A stretch of DNA of 64,000 nt, from the NCBI RefSeq assembly GCF_026072635.1, contig NZ_AP023081.1, positions 5,824,501-5,888,500 of the forward strand. Reading direction: 5' to 3'. The notes beneath the pieces are model-generated. The model worked only from the letters and a program-made list of their open reading frames with translations, had not been told where the DNA came from and made no database searches. Each line of letters begins with the position of its first letter. Positions within the stretch are counted from its first letter, which is position 1. The position numbers were made by a program, and so were the translations under genes. Below are positions 54,603 to 63,341 of this stretch, piece by piece. This stretch comes from Pseudomonas solani. Lineage in GTDB: Bacteria > Pseudomonadota > Gammaproteobacteria > Pseudomonadales > Pseudomonadaceae.

Positions 54603-55445
54603 ATGTCCACAGCGTCCACCGCCGTTCTAGCCGATCTGTTGAAGCAAAACGAAAAGCCGATCCTCGACAAGTGGATGGCCGCCCAGCGCAGCGCCGGCAT
54701 CCGCTCCGACCTGATCGACGACCGCACCGTGCAGGAGAACTCCCGGGAGCTGCTCAAGGCCCTGACCGCCGCCATCGCCGAGGGCGGTGAAGACTTCCAG
54801 GCAGCAGCCTGGAAGCCGGTGCGCTCGCTGCTGGAGCGCCTGTCCCAGGCCCAGAGCCGCCAAGGCTTCACCCCGTCGGAAACCGCCACCTTCGTGCTCT
54901 CCCTCAAGGAGCCGCTGTTCCGGCGCATCCAGGACCGTGGCGACAACGCCATCGAGCTGGTCTGGATCACCACGCGCCTGCTCGACAAGCTCGGCCTGTA
55001 CAGCATGCAGGCCTTCATGGCCGGCCGTGAAACGGTGATCCGCGAGCAGCAGGAAAGCATGCTGGAACTCTCCACCCCCGTGGTGCAGCTGTGGAAAGGC
55101 GTGCTGGCCATCCCGCTGATCGGCTCCCTGGACAGCAACCGCACCCAGGTGGTGATGGAGGCGCTGCTGCAGAAGATCGTCGAGACCGAGTCCGACATCG
55201 CCATCATCGACATCACCGGCGTGCCCACCGTCGACACCATGGTCGCCCAGCACCTGCTCAAGACCATCACCGCCGCCAAGCTGATGGGCGCCAAGTGCAT
55301 CATCAGCGGCATCCGCCCGCAGATCGCCGCCACCATCGTCCACCTCGGCGTCGAGCTGGGTGACGTGATGACCAAGGCGTCCCTGGCCGATGCCTTCCAG
55401 CTGGCGCTCAAGGAACTGAACGTCCGCCTGGTCGGCGGCCGTTAA
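54603..55445 (+). CDS. rsbR: Stressosome scaffold/sensor RsbR
   Basis: An RsbR-type protein, 280 residues. An N-terminal helical sensor domain of the RsbRD kind (about 1-150) is followed by a STAS domain (about 155-275). The STAS start ELSTPVVQLWKGVLAIPLIG and IDITGVPTVDTMVAQHLL are close to Bacillus RsbR proteins. The phospho-acceptor-type Thr is T205 in IDITG. With RsbS it would build the stressosome that holds RsbT. It begins a six-gene plus-strand operon. The 54338-54602 spacer has no gene and no promoter I could assign. Confidence 0.9.
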   Translation: MSTASTAVLADLLKQNEKPILDKWMAAQRSAGIRSDLIDDRTVQENSRELLKALTAAIAEGGEDFQAAAWKPVRSLLERLSQAQSRQGFTPSETATFVLSLKEPLFRRIQDRGDNAIELVWITTRLLDKLGLYSMQAFMAGRETVIREQQESMLELSTPVVQLWKGVLAIPLIGSLDSNRTQVVMEALLQKIVETESDIAIIDITGVPTVDTMVAQHLLKTITAAKLMGAKCIISGIRPQIAATIVHLGVELGDVMTKASLADAFQLALKELNVRLVGGR

Positions 55446-55457
55446 GGGGAACGCACC

Positions 55458-55883
55458 ATGGTGGACAGAATCCCGATCCTGAAGATGGGCAAATACCTCA
55501 TGCTGACCATCCAGGTGGACATGCATGACCAGCTCGCCCTGGACCTCCAGGAAGACCTCACCGAACAGATCGTGCGGCACAAGGCCAAGGGCGTACTGAT
55601 CGATATCTCCTCCCTGGAAATCGTCGACTCCTTCATCGGCCGAATGCTTTCCCACATCGCCAACGTTTCCCGCATCCTCGACGCCAAGGTCATTGTCGTC
55701 GGCATGCAGCCCGCCGTGGCCATCACCCTGGTGGAGCTGGGCCTCTCGCTGGAGGGCATCGCCACTGCGCTGAATGTCGAGAAAGGCATGCGCTGGCTGG
55801 AAAAAACCGTGGCTGACGACGACCTGATCCTGGAGCAAGAGCGTGACGAAGACCGAAACGCTTCCGCTGAAGCAGGAGACTGA
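55458..55883 (+). CDS. rsbS: Stressosome STAS protein RsbS
   Basis: A single STAS domain, 141 residues, slightly longer than usual. The phospho-acceptor Ser is S58 in SLEIVDSFIGR, matching the position in Bacillus RsbS. It sits 12 bp after rsbR, and its 3' end overlaps rsbT by 41 bp. The acidic C-terminal tail (residues about 122-141) is encoded in the overlap. Confidence 0.92.
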   Translation: MVDRIPILKMGKYLMLTIQVDMHDQLALDLQEDLTEQIVRHKAKGVLIDISSLEIVDSFIGRMLSHIANVSRILDAKVIVVGMQPAVAITLVELGLSLEGIATALNVEKGMRWLEKTVADDDLILEQERDEDRNASAEAGD

Positions 55884-56241
55884 CATCGTCGTCATCCGCC
55901 AACGCGTGCGCAAAGCCGCTGAGGAAGCCAGGCTCGGCCTGATATCCCAGACCAAGGTGGTGACGGCCGCCAGCGAGATCGCACGTAACGCCCTGATCTA
56001 CGGCGGCGGTGGCGAATGCGTGATCGAGAGCTGCCTGCGCGACGGCCGCGCGGCGGTGCGCCTGAGCATCAGCGACCAGGGCCCCGGCATCGCCGACTTG
56101 GAGCGCGCCATGGTGGATGGCTACACCTCCGGCGGCGGGCTCGGCCTGGGCCTCAGCGGTGCGCGGCGCCTGGTGGACGAGTTCGCCATCGACACCCGTC
56201 CCGGCGAAGGCACGCGGGTGGAGCTGTGGAAATGGAAATGA
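55843..56241 (+). CDS. rsbT: Switch kinase RsbT
   Basis: A GHKL-type serine/threonine kinase, 132 residues. The N-box is SEIARNALIYGGGG (E45, N49), the G1 box is DQGPGI (D78) and the G2 region is GGGLGLGLSG. It would phosphorylate RsbR and RsbS under stress and, once released, activate a downstream partner. The start is GTG at 55843 with GGAG 7 bp before it. Confidence 0.92.
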   Translation: MTKTETLPLKQETDIVVIRQRVRKAAEEARLGLISQTKVVTAASEIARNALIYGGGGECVIESCLRDGRAAVRLSISDQGPGIADLERAMVDGYTSGGGLGLGLSGARRLVDEFAIDTRPGEGTRVELWKWK

Positions 56242-57215
56242 TCCCCAGCTGCCACCTGCTGCTCGAGGTGTCCGACAGCGCCCATGTGGATGCCGTGCGC
56301 CGCACCGTGGTGCGCCACGCCAGCCAGCTGACCGGCGATGAAACCCTGCTCGGTCGCCTCACCGTGGTGGTGCAGGAAATGGCCCGCAACCTGATCAACC
56401 ACGCCGGCCAGGGCGAGCTGCTGTTCCGCTGCGACGAAGCCGGCCTCGAAGTCACCGCGGTGGACCGTGGCCCCGGCATGACCAACGTGGCCCAGTGCCT
56501 GAGCGACAACTACTCCACCACCGGCACCATGGGCGCCGGCCTCGGTGCCATCCAGCGCATGTCCGATGGCTTCGACCTGTTCTCCCAGCCGGGTCTCGGT
56601 ACCGTGGTGCAGGCCCGCTTCCACCTGGGCCAGCGCCCGGCCGCTGGCGCCCTGCAGGTGGGCGCCGTGTGCACGCCCTACCCCGGCGAGACCCTCAGCG
56701 GCGACGCCTGGGCCGTGCTCGGCAACCGCGTGCTGGTCTGCGACGGCCTGGGTCATGGCCATGCCGCCAGCACTGCCAGCCAGAAGGCGCGCGAGGTGTT
56801 TCTCGGCCATGACCCGCACATCCCCCTGCAGGCACTGATGGAGCAGTTGCACCGCGCCTTGATGTCCACCCGGGGCGGTGCCGCTGCCATCGCCGAGGTC
56901 CAGCCCGCGCAACGCCAGGTGCAGTTCTGCGGCATCGGCAACATCGCCGGCAGCCTGCTCACCGACAAGGCCCGCAGCATGGCATCGAGCAATGGAACGG
57001 TCGGCTACCGCATCGGTCGTATCCATACCTTCAGTTATCCCTGGGATGACAGCTCGATCATGATCCTCGCCTCGGACGGCATCAGCACCAAACTCGACCT
57101 CAACGCCTATCCTGGCCTGCGCGTTCGTCACCCGGGGGTGATCGCCGCGCTCATCCACCGCGATCACAAGCGCCTCAACGACGATGCGACAGTGGTGGTG
57201 GTGAAGAATGGCTAG
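56232..57215 (+). CDS. HATPase-PP2C fusion, RsbX-like phosphatase
   Basis: A 327-residue protein with two parts. Residues 1-130 are an RsbT/RsbW-type GHKL ATPase (VQEMARNLINHAG, DRGPGM, GAGLGA). Residues about 140-325 are a PP2C/SpoIIE-type phosphatase (TLSGDAW with D158, CDGLGHGHAAS with D171, ASDGI, NDDATVVVV). Classical RsbX has only the phosphatase part. The ATG at 56232 overlaps the rsbT end by 10 bp; the ATG at 56238 is equally possible. It would reset the stressosome, and the fused ATPase may add a regulatory or kinase role. Confidence 0.85.
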   Translation: MEMIPSCHLLLEVSDSAHVDAVRRTVVRHASQLTGDETLLGRLTVVVQEMARNLINHAGQGELLFRCDEAGLEVTAVDRGPGMTNVAQCLSDNYSTTGTMGAGLGAIQRMSDGFDLFSQPGLGTVVQARFHLGQRPAAGALQVGAVCTPYPGETLSGDAWAVLGNRVLVCDGLGHGHAASTASQKAREVFLGHDPHIPLQALMEQLHRALMSTRGGAAAIAEVQPAQRQVQFCGIGNIAGSLLTDKARSMASSNGTVGYRIGRIHTFSYPWDDSSIMILASDGISTKLDLNAYPGLRVRHPGVIAALIHRDHKRLNDDATVVVVKNG

Positions 57216-58965
57216 CGACAAACGCCGCATCACCAGTGTCAGCATCATCAACGAAGTGGACGTGGTCAGCTGCCGCCAGAGCGCCAAGCAGATCGCCGCC
57301 TGGCTGGGGCTTTCGCCCCTGGAACAGATCCGCCTGGCCACCTCGGTCTCCGAGCTGGCACGCAATGTCTATCAATACGCCGGCAGCGGGGTATTCAACT
57401 TCGACCTGCGCCTCGACAGCCGTGGCCTGGTCAAGGGCATCTGCTTCGATGCGCTGGACAAGGGCGGCGGCATCCCTCACATCGACCGCATCCTCGATGG
57501 CAGCTACGTGTCGCCCACCGGCATGGGCGTCGGCCTGCGCGGGGCCCAGCGGTTGATGGACGAGTTCCAGATCGACACCTCGCCCAGCGGCACCCACATC
57601 CGCGCCTGCAAGGCCGTGCACCCGCCCCGGCCCCTGCCGGACGAGCATTCGATCCAGCAGATCCGCCGCCAGCTGCAAGCCGAAGGCGCCGCCGACCCCT
57701 ACGTGGAGCTCCAGGTGCGCGGCTCCGAACTGCTGCTGACCACCGCCGAACTGCAGGGCAAGCAGCAGGAGCTGGAAGCCACCAACCTCGAGCTGGAAAA
57801 CACCAACAAGGGCGTGGTGGCGCTTTATTCGGAGCTGGAGAAGGCCTCCTCCGAGCTGAAGGATGCCAGCGAGGCGCGCAGCCGCTTCTTCTCCAACATG
57901 ACCCACGAATTCCGCACGCCGATCAACATCATCGAGAACATCTCCAAGCTGTTGCTCAGTGGCGTGGACGGCACCCTCAACACCGAGCAGCACAAGCAGA
58001 TGCGCTTCATCGCCGACGCTGCGAGTGACCTGTCGCAGCTGGTCAACGAACTGCTGGACCTGGCCGAGACCGAGTCCGGGCGCATGGAAGTGGTGCCCGA
58101 GCGCTTCCAGCTGAGCGACTTCCTCGACCAGTTGCGCCAGTTCACCGGTGCTCTGGCCATGCGCTACCCGGAGCTGACCTGGGAGATTGCCGAGCCCGCC
58201 TTCGACCTGCCCCTGGACACGGACCGCAACCGCCTGTTCCAGATCATGCGCAACCTGATCAGCAACGCCTTCAAGTACACCCCCAGGGGCAGCGTCACAT
58301 TGCGCTGCTTCCAGCCCGACGAAGACAACCTGGAGTTCGTCGTGGAAGACACCGGCCTCGGCATCTCGGTGGAGAACCAGTCACGCATCTTCGAAGAGTT
58401 CGCCCGCATCCGCGCGCCCGGCATGCAGGTCCACGGCAACGGCCTGGGCCTGCCCCTGGCGCTGCGCCTGGCCAACCTGCTCAAGGGCGACATCCACCTC
58501 AGCAGCGAGCCGGGGCGCGGCAGCCGCTTCCACGCCCTGGTGGCGCGCGAGTACAACCAGCGCCAGCCGGTGCTGGCCAGCCTGGCCGGCACCACCATCC
58601 TGGTCATCGACGACAGCCCGGCCGACCGCTACCTGATCAGCCACCTGCTGCAGCCCTACGAGCCGGTGATCATCGAGGCCGAGAACGCCAGCTCCAGCAT
58701 CGACAAGCTGCATGCCGTGCGCCCGGACATCATCATCCTCGATCTCGACCTGCCGGACATTTCCGGCGAGGACCTGCTGGAAAGCATGGACTGGAGCATG
58801 CACTCACGGGTGCTGGTCAACACCGCCAAGCAGATGAATGACGACGAACGCGCCCTCCTCGGCAGCCGCTGCCAGGCGATCCTCAACAAGTCCCATCCCA
58901 ACCATGCCGAGACGCTCCTGCACCATGTGCAGCGCCTGGCAGGGAGATATCACGATGCGAACTAG
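57208..58965 (+). CDS. Hybrid histidine kinase with N-terminal RsbT/RsbW-like ATPase domain
   Basis: 585 residues. An anti-sigma-type GHKL domain (1-135; SELARNVYQYAGSG, DKGGGI, GVGLRGA) is followed by a coiled coil (about 170-225). A HisKA domain has H233 (NMTHEFRTPIN), and the kinase ATPase domain spans about 345-455 (NLISNAFKY, DTGLGI, GNGLGL). A receiver from about 462 on has D512 and K561. No membrane segment is seen, so it is cytosolic. It overlaps its neighbours by 8 and 11 bp. It could read the stressosome state through the first domain and pass it to phosphorelay. Confidence 0.87.
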   Translation: MASDKRRITSVSIINEVDVVSCRQSAKQIAAWLGLSPLEQIRLATSVSELARNVYQYAGSGVFNFDLRLDSRGLVKGICFDALDKGGGIPHIDRILDGSYVSPTGMGVGLRGAQRLMDEFQIDTSPSGTHIRACKAVHPPRPLPDEHSIQQIRRQLQAEGAADPYVELQVRGSELLLTTAELQGKQQELEATNLELENTNKGVVALYSELEKASSELKDASEARSRFFSNMTHEFRTPINIIENISKLLLSGVDGTLNTEQHKQMRFIADAASDLSQLVNELLDLAETESGRMEVVPERFQLSDFLDQLRQFTGALAMRYPELTWEIAEPAFDLPLDTDRNRLFQIMRNLISNAFKYTPRGSVTLRCFQPDEDNLEFVVEDTGLGISVENQSRIFEEFARIRAPGMQVHGNGLGLPLALRLANLLKGDIHLSSEPGRGSRFHALVAREYNQRQPVLASLAGTTILVIDDSPADRYLISHLLQPYEPVIIEAENASSSIDKLHAVRPDIIILDLDLPDISGEDLLESMDWSMHSRVLVNTAKQMNDDERALLGSRCQAILNKSHPNHAETLLHHVQRLAGRYHDAN

Positions 58966-60070
58966 GCGAATCCTCATCATCGACGACATGGATGCCAATC
59001 GTTACGTGCTGCGCAAGATCCTCGGCGCCGAGCCCCACTACGAGGTGCTCGAAGCCGCCAACGGCGCCGACGGCCTGGCGCACCTGGAAAGCGGCGTGGA
59101 CCTGGTGATCCTCGACATCAACCTGCCGGACATGAGCGGCTTCGAGCTGATCCAGAAGGCCGAGCAGCGGCTCGGCCACGGCAAGCTGCCGGCGATCATC
59201 AACATCTCCGCCACCTTCATGAGCGGCAAGGACAAGGCGATGGGGCTCAACACCGGTGCCCGAGCCTATCTGACCCACCCGATCAACCCCGACGAAATGC
59301 TCGCCACCATCGCCAGCTTGATGAAATCGGACATCAAGCTCGAACACGTCGAGAAGCAGCGCGAGGTGGCCGAGGCGCAAAGCGAGCACCTGCGGGCGGA
59401 GAAGATCATGCTCGAGCGCTTCATGCGCTCCTTCAGCCACGACCTGCGCTCGCCCCTGGCCGCCGCCGTGATGGTGGCCGGGCTGATGCAGAAGAACCCC
59501 GCGCGGCGCACCGAAGAGATGATCACCTTGCTGGAGGACAACCTCCGGCGCATCGACAAGATGGTCGCCAACATCCTCGACATCTCCCATGTCAGCATGG
59601 GCGGCGGCATCCGCCTGATCGGTGAGCAGATGCCCCTGGCCCACTTGCTGGAGGAAGCCGTGGCCAACCTGCGCCTGCAGGTGGAGAACCCGCTCGACCT
59701 CCAGGCAGAGGGCGCGGACCAGATGGTGTTCTGGGACAAGCTGGCCTTCTTGCGCATCTTCGACAACCTGGTGCTCAACGCCGCCAAACATGGCGATGCG
59801 GGCACGCCAATCGAAGTGTCGCAGCACATGGAAAATGACCAGGTGGTGTTCGAGGTCAGCAACCTGGGCGCCTTCCCCGAGGAAGTGCTGACCAACCTCG
59901 CCACCCCGTATTTCATTTCCACCAAGAGCGAAACCAAGAGCTGGGGCCTGGGCCTGCCCATCGTCAAGGCGCTCTGCGAGAGCTATGGCGGCGGCGTCTC
60001 CTTCGCCAACCAGGACGGCTACGCACGCGTGCGCCTTAGCCTGCCGGCGGCCCTGGTCAGCCCCGCCTGA
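58955..60070 (+). CDS. Receiver-histidine kinase protein
   Basis: 371 residues: an N-terminal receiver (1-120; D54 in VILDINLPD, S85), a linker helix, then HisKA with H162 (RSFSHDLRSPL) and a C-terminal ATPase domain (FDNLVLNAAKHG, GLGLPIVKAL). The conserved receiver Lys is replaced by His (H108 in YLTHPI), which may slow or alter phosphorylation chemistry. No output domain exists, so the final target must be elsewhere. AGGGAGA lies before the ATG at 58955. Confidence 0.87.
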   Translation: MRTRRILIIDDMDANRYVLRKILGAEPHYEVLEAANGADGLAHLESGVDLVILDINLPDMSGFELIQKAEQRLGHGKLPAIINISATFMSGKDKAMGLNTGARAYLTHPINPDEMLATIASLMKSDIKLEHVEKQREVAEAQSEHLRAEKIMLERFMRSFSHDLRSPLAAAVMVAGLMQKNPARRTEEMITLLEDNLRRIDKMVANILDISHVSMGGGIRLIGEQMPLAHLLEEAVANLRLQVENPLDLQAEGADQMVFWDKLAFLRIFDNLVLNAAKHGDAGTPIEVSQHMENDQVVFEVSNLGAFPEEVLTNLATPYFISTKSETKSWGLGLPIVKALCESYGGGVSFANQDGYARVRLSLPAALVSPA

Positions 60071-60332
60071 GCCCGCGAGGGGCGCCGACCCGGCCCCCTC
60101 GTTGCTTCCCCCGCACGTTCCCGCTTTCTCACATTCGAGAAAGACCCCGCCTACCGCGTATCATTCTTGAGCCCCTACAAAGCCCCTCGCTAGAGTCCTG
60201 AGCTCATGGCCCCGCCATGATCGTCGCTCACCCGGCACGCCGGGAAATCCACCTGTCGCGAGGACCTTGCCATGCACCCTGTACCACCCGCAGCAGCCTC
60301 ACATCGTCTCGCCCGACACGAGGACAAGCGCC

Positions 60333-60794
60333 GTGCCTGACATCCGGTACTTTCCCCGCCCGCACTTCGACGTACTCACGCGCGACGCCCGCGCCCCGCA
60401 TCTCTACCTGTTCGAAGCCCCTACCCAGGCCTCGGCCAGCGCACACGACAGTGAGGAGATACACGTGATGGAAGACCCCTTGCAGTTCCCCCGGCTCGAA
60501 GACTTCTCCGAGTACGTACTCGATGTTCGCCCCGACTCGCCCTGCGCCAGTTGCTACGCGCTGGGCAACTACCGCCTGGTGCAGGCCACGCACCTGATCC
60601 AGCGCATCCGCGACGAGTCCGACTACTGCGAGTACAGCCACAGGGCCGTGCGCCAGGAGAAACTGCTCTCCGGCCTGGAGGCCCTGCTGCTGGACGCCTA
60701 CCTGATGTTCCGGCGCTCCGGTCTGGCCGAGCCGGAGGAACGGCGAGGCGAGCCGCCCTACGATTGCGGGGAAGAGCACCCCGCCTACCGCTGA
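60333..60794 (+). CDS. Unknown protein, Cys-containing
   Basis: I do not recognise this protein of about 153 residues. It has a Tyr/Phe/Pro-rich start (PDIRYFPRPHFDVL), an acidic middle, CASCYALGNYRLVQATHLIQ, then a helical Glu/Arg-rich part with a further Cys near the end (YDCGEEH). GTG at 60333 with AGGAC upstream is my choice; GTG/ATG at 60465/60468 (MEDPLQFPRL) would give a shorter form. It lies 262 bp after the stressosome operon in its own transcription unit. The 60071-60332 spacer shows nothing recognisable. Confidence 0.5.
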   Translation: MPDIRYFPRPHFDVLTRDARAPHLYLFEAPTQASASAHDSEEIHVMEDPLQFPRLEDFSEYVLDVRPDSPCASCYALGNYRLVQATHLIQRIRDESDYCEYSHRAVRQEKLLSGLEALLLDAYLMFRRSGLAEPEERRGEPPYDCGEEHPAYR

Positions 60795-60798
60795 ACCC

Positions 60799-60818
60799 GG
60801 GAGGCCTTCGGGCCTCCC
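60799..60818 (+). terminator. Hairpin after the unknown gene
   Basis: GGGAGGCC-TTCG-GGCCTCCC with a stable tetraloop, 4 bp after the stop. The T-tract is poor. Confidence 0.6.
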
Positions 60819-60913
60819 TCCCGCCGTTTCGTTTGAGCCTGGAAAGCCACGCCATCAGGACGTGGTCCATCGGTTCTGCCTGCGAAGATTCAAACCGAGG
60901 ACGGATGAACACG

Positions 60914-60988
60914 TGCCGTAGGGTGTGCCGTGCGCACCGCCGCACGGTGCTTCCGGCGAACTCCAGGTGCGCGCAGCACACCCTACGT
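60914..60988. repeat. Intact REP-type inverted repeat (the kind split by the IS)
   Basis: CGTAGGGTGTGCCGTGCGCA and GCGCAGCACACCCTACG face each other across about 40 bp. The right half is the same sequence that the IS481 element interrupts at 40273. Confidence 0.75.
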
Positions 60989-60998
60989 CCGGGCGCCC

Positions 60999-62126
60999 TT
61001 ACAGGCTCCGCGCGATGACCATGCGCTGCACGTCGCTGGTGCCTTCGTAGATCTGGCACACGCGCACATCGCGGTAGATGCGCTCCACCGGGAAGTCCTT
61101 CAGGTAGCCGTAGCCGCCCAGCGTCTGGATCGCCGCCGAGCAGACCTTCTCGGCCATTTCCGAGGCGAACAGCTTGGCCATGGACGCCTCGGTCAGGCAG
61201 GGCAGCCCCGCCTCCCGCAGCGCCGCGGCGTGGTGCACCATCTGCCGCGCCACGGCGATCTGCGTGGCCATGTCGGCCAGGCGGAAAGCCACTGCCTGGT
61301 GCTCGATGATCGGCTTGCCGAAGGTGCGGCGCTCATGGCTGTAGTCGCGCGCCGCTTCGAAGGCCGCCCGGGCCATACCCACCGATTGCGCGGCGATGCC
61401 GATGCGCCCGCCCTCCAGATTGGACAGGGCGATGCGGTAGCCCTCGCCCTCCCCGCCCAGGCGCAGGCTGGCCGGGATGCGCACCCCGTCGAGCTGGATC
61501 TGGCAGGTATCGGAGGCATGCTGGCCGAGCTTCTCCTCCACTCGCAGCACCTGGTAGCCGGGCGTGTCTGTGGGCACGATGAAGGCGCTGATGCCCTTCT
61601 TGCCGGCGGCCGGGTCGGTCACCGCGAAGACGATGACCATCCCCGCGTGGCTGCCCGAGGTGATGAACTGCTTGGCACCGTCCAGCACGTAGTGGTCGCC
61701 ATCACGGCGCGCGCGGGTGCGCAGGTCGCTGGCGTCGGAGCCCGCCTGGGGTTCGGTGAGGGCGAAGGCGCCGATCATCGAGCCTTCGGCCAGCGGGCGC
61801 AGGAAGCGGCGCTTCTGCGCCTCGTCGCCGAACTTGAGAATCGGCATGCAGCCCACCGAGTTGTGCACGCTCATGATGGTGGAGCAGGCACCGTCGCCGG
61901 CGGCGATCTCCTCCAGGGCCATGGCATAGGCCAGGTGCCCGGTGGCGGCACCGCCCCACTCCTCCGGCACCAGCATGCCGAGGAAGCCCAGCTGGGCCAT
62001 CTCGCGCAATGCCTCGGCCGGGAAGCGGTGTTCGCGGTCCCAGTCGGCGGCGAAGGGCTTGAGCCGCTCCTGGGCGAACTGGCGGGCGACGTCACGTATC
62101 TGCAGGTCTTGTTCGGACGGAATCAT
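60999..62126 (-). CDS. Acyl-CoA dehydrogenase
   Basis: An FAD enzyme that introduces the alpha,beta double bond into an acyl-CoA. The 375-residue protein has FALTEPQAGSDASD (FAD/substrate site), QTLGGYGYLKDFPVER and IYEGTSDVQ, whose Glu is the likely catalytic base. It resembles short/branched-chain members. It follows the thiolase gene by 11 bp; with the SDR this forms a beta-oxidation-type operon similar to one in P. aeruginosa (around PA2552-PA2554, from memory). The chain length handled is not readable. Confidence 0.9.
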   Translation of the reverse strand: MIPSEQDLQIRDVARQFAQERLKPFAADWDREHRFPAEALREMAQLGFLGMLVPEEWGGAATGHLAYAMALEEIAAGDGACSTIMSVHNSVGCMPILKFGDEAQKRRFLRPLAEGSMIGAFALTEPQAGSDASDLRTRARRDGDHYVLDGAKQFITSGSHAGMVIVFAVTDPAAGKKGISAFIVPTDTPGYQVLRVEEKLGQHASDTCQIQLDGVRIPASLRLGGEGEGYRIALSNLEGGRIGIAAQSVGMARAAFEAARDYSHERRTFGKPIIEHQAVAFRLADMATQIAVARQMVHHAAALREAGLPCLTEASMAKLFASEMAEKVCSAAIQTLGGYGYLKDFPVERIYRDVRVCQIYEGTSDVQRMVIARSL

Positions 62127-62137
62127 CGGGTTCTCCT

Positions 62138-63331
62138 TCAGTCCAGGCGCTCGATGGCCACGGCCGTGGCTTCGCCGCCGCCGATGCACACCGAGGCCAC
62201 GCCACGCTTGAGGCCGTACTGGCTCAGCGCGCCCAGCAGGGTCACCAGCACCCGCGCACCGGATGCGCCGATGGGGTGGCCCAGGGCGCAGGCGCCGCCG
62301 TGCACGTTGAGGCGCTCATGGGCGATGCCCAGGTCGTGCATGGCCACCATGGGCACCACGGCGAAGGCCTCGTTGATCTCGAACAGGTCCACATCGCCGA
62401 GGTTCCAGCCGGTGCGTGCCAGCAGGCGCTGGATCGAGCCCACCGGCGCGGTGGTGAACAGCCCCGGCGCCTGGGCGAAGGACGCATGGCCGGCGATCCG
62501 CGCCAGGGGCGCGAGGCCGCGCTTGTCCGCCTCCGACAGGCGCATCAGCAGCAGCGCCGCCGCGCCATCGGAAATCGAGCTGGAGTTGGCCGCGGTGACG
62601 CTGCCGCCCTCGCGGAATGCCGGCTTCAGGGTGGGGATCTTGTCCAGCCGTGCCTTGGGCGGCTGCTCGTCGGCCTCGATGCTGCGCAGCTCACGCCCGG
62701 CCCGCGCCTGCACCGCCACCGTCTCGGCAGCGAAGCGGCCTTCGGTCAGGGCCTTCTGCGCGCGGGTGAGGGATTCGATGGCGAAGGCGTCCTGCTGCTC
62801 GCGGGTGAAGCCGTAGGACTGGGCGCAATCCTCGGCGAAGGTGCCCATCAGGCGGCCCTTGTCGTAGGCGTCCTCCAGGCCGTCGAGGAACATATGGTCG
62901 AGTACCTTGCCATGGCCCATGCGGTAGCCGGAACGCGCGCGCTCCAGCAGGTAGGGCGCGTTGGACATGCTCTCCATGCCGCCGGCTATCACCACATCGG
63001 CACTGCCGGCCGCCAGCAGGTCATGCCCAAGCATCGCCGCCTTCATGCCGGAGCCGCACATCTTGTTCACCGTCGAGCACACCACGCCCTGGGGCAGCCC
63101 GGCACCCAGTGCCGCCTGGCGCGCGGGAGCCTGGCCCTGGCCGGCCTGCAGCACGCAGCCCATCAGCACCTCGTCCACCGCGTCGGCGGCCAGGCCGGCG
63201 CGCGCCAGGGCAGCGGCGATGGCGGCGGCGCCCAGCTCGGCGGCGGTCATCTCGCGCAGGTCACCGAGAAAGCCGCCCATGGGCGTGCGGGCGGCACTGA
63301 CGATCACGATGGGGTCGATCTTCGCGTTCAT
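62138..63331 (-). CDS. Acetyl-CoA acetyltransferase (thiolase)
   Basis: A 397-residue type II thiolase with C92 (NKMCGSGMKA), H352 (GHPIGASGA) and C382 (ASVCIGGGEA). The long frame reported upstream of its ATG at 63331 belongs to the SDR gene. It sits between the dehydrogenase and SDR genes and would cleave the ketoacyl-CoA they produce. It is distinct from pcaF in the same window. Confidence 0.92.
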   Translation of the reverse strand: MNAKIDPIVIVSAARTPMGGFLGDLREMTAAELGAAAIAAALARAGLAADAVDEVLMGCVLQAGQGQAPARQAALGAGLPQGVVCSTVNKMCGSGMKAAMLGHDLLAAGSADVVIAGGMESMSNAPYLLERARSGYRMGHGKVLDHMFLDGLEDAYDKGRLMGTFAEDCAQSYGFTREQQDAFAIESLTRAQKALTEGRFAAETVAVQARAGRELRSIEADEQPPKARLDKIPTLKPAFREGGSVTAANSSSISDGAAALLLMRLSEADKRGLAPLARIAGHASFAQAPGLFTTAPVGSIQRLLARTGWNLGDVDLFEINEAFAVVPMVAMHDLGIAHERLNVHGGACALGHPIGASGARVLVTLLGALSQYGLKRGVASVCIGGGEATAVAIERLD

Positions 63332-63341
63332 GACGGGCTCC

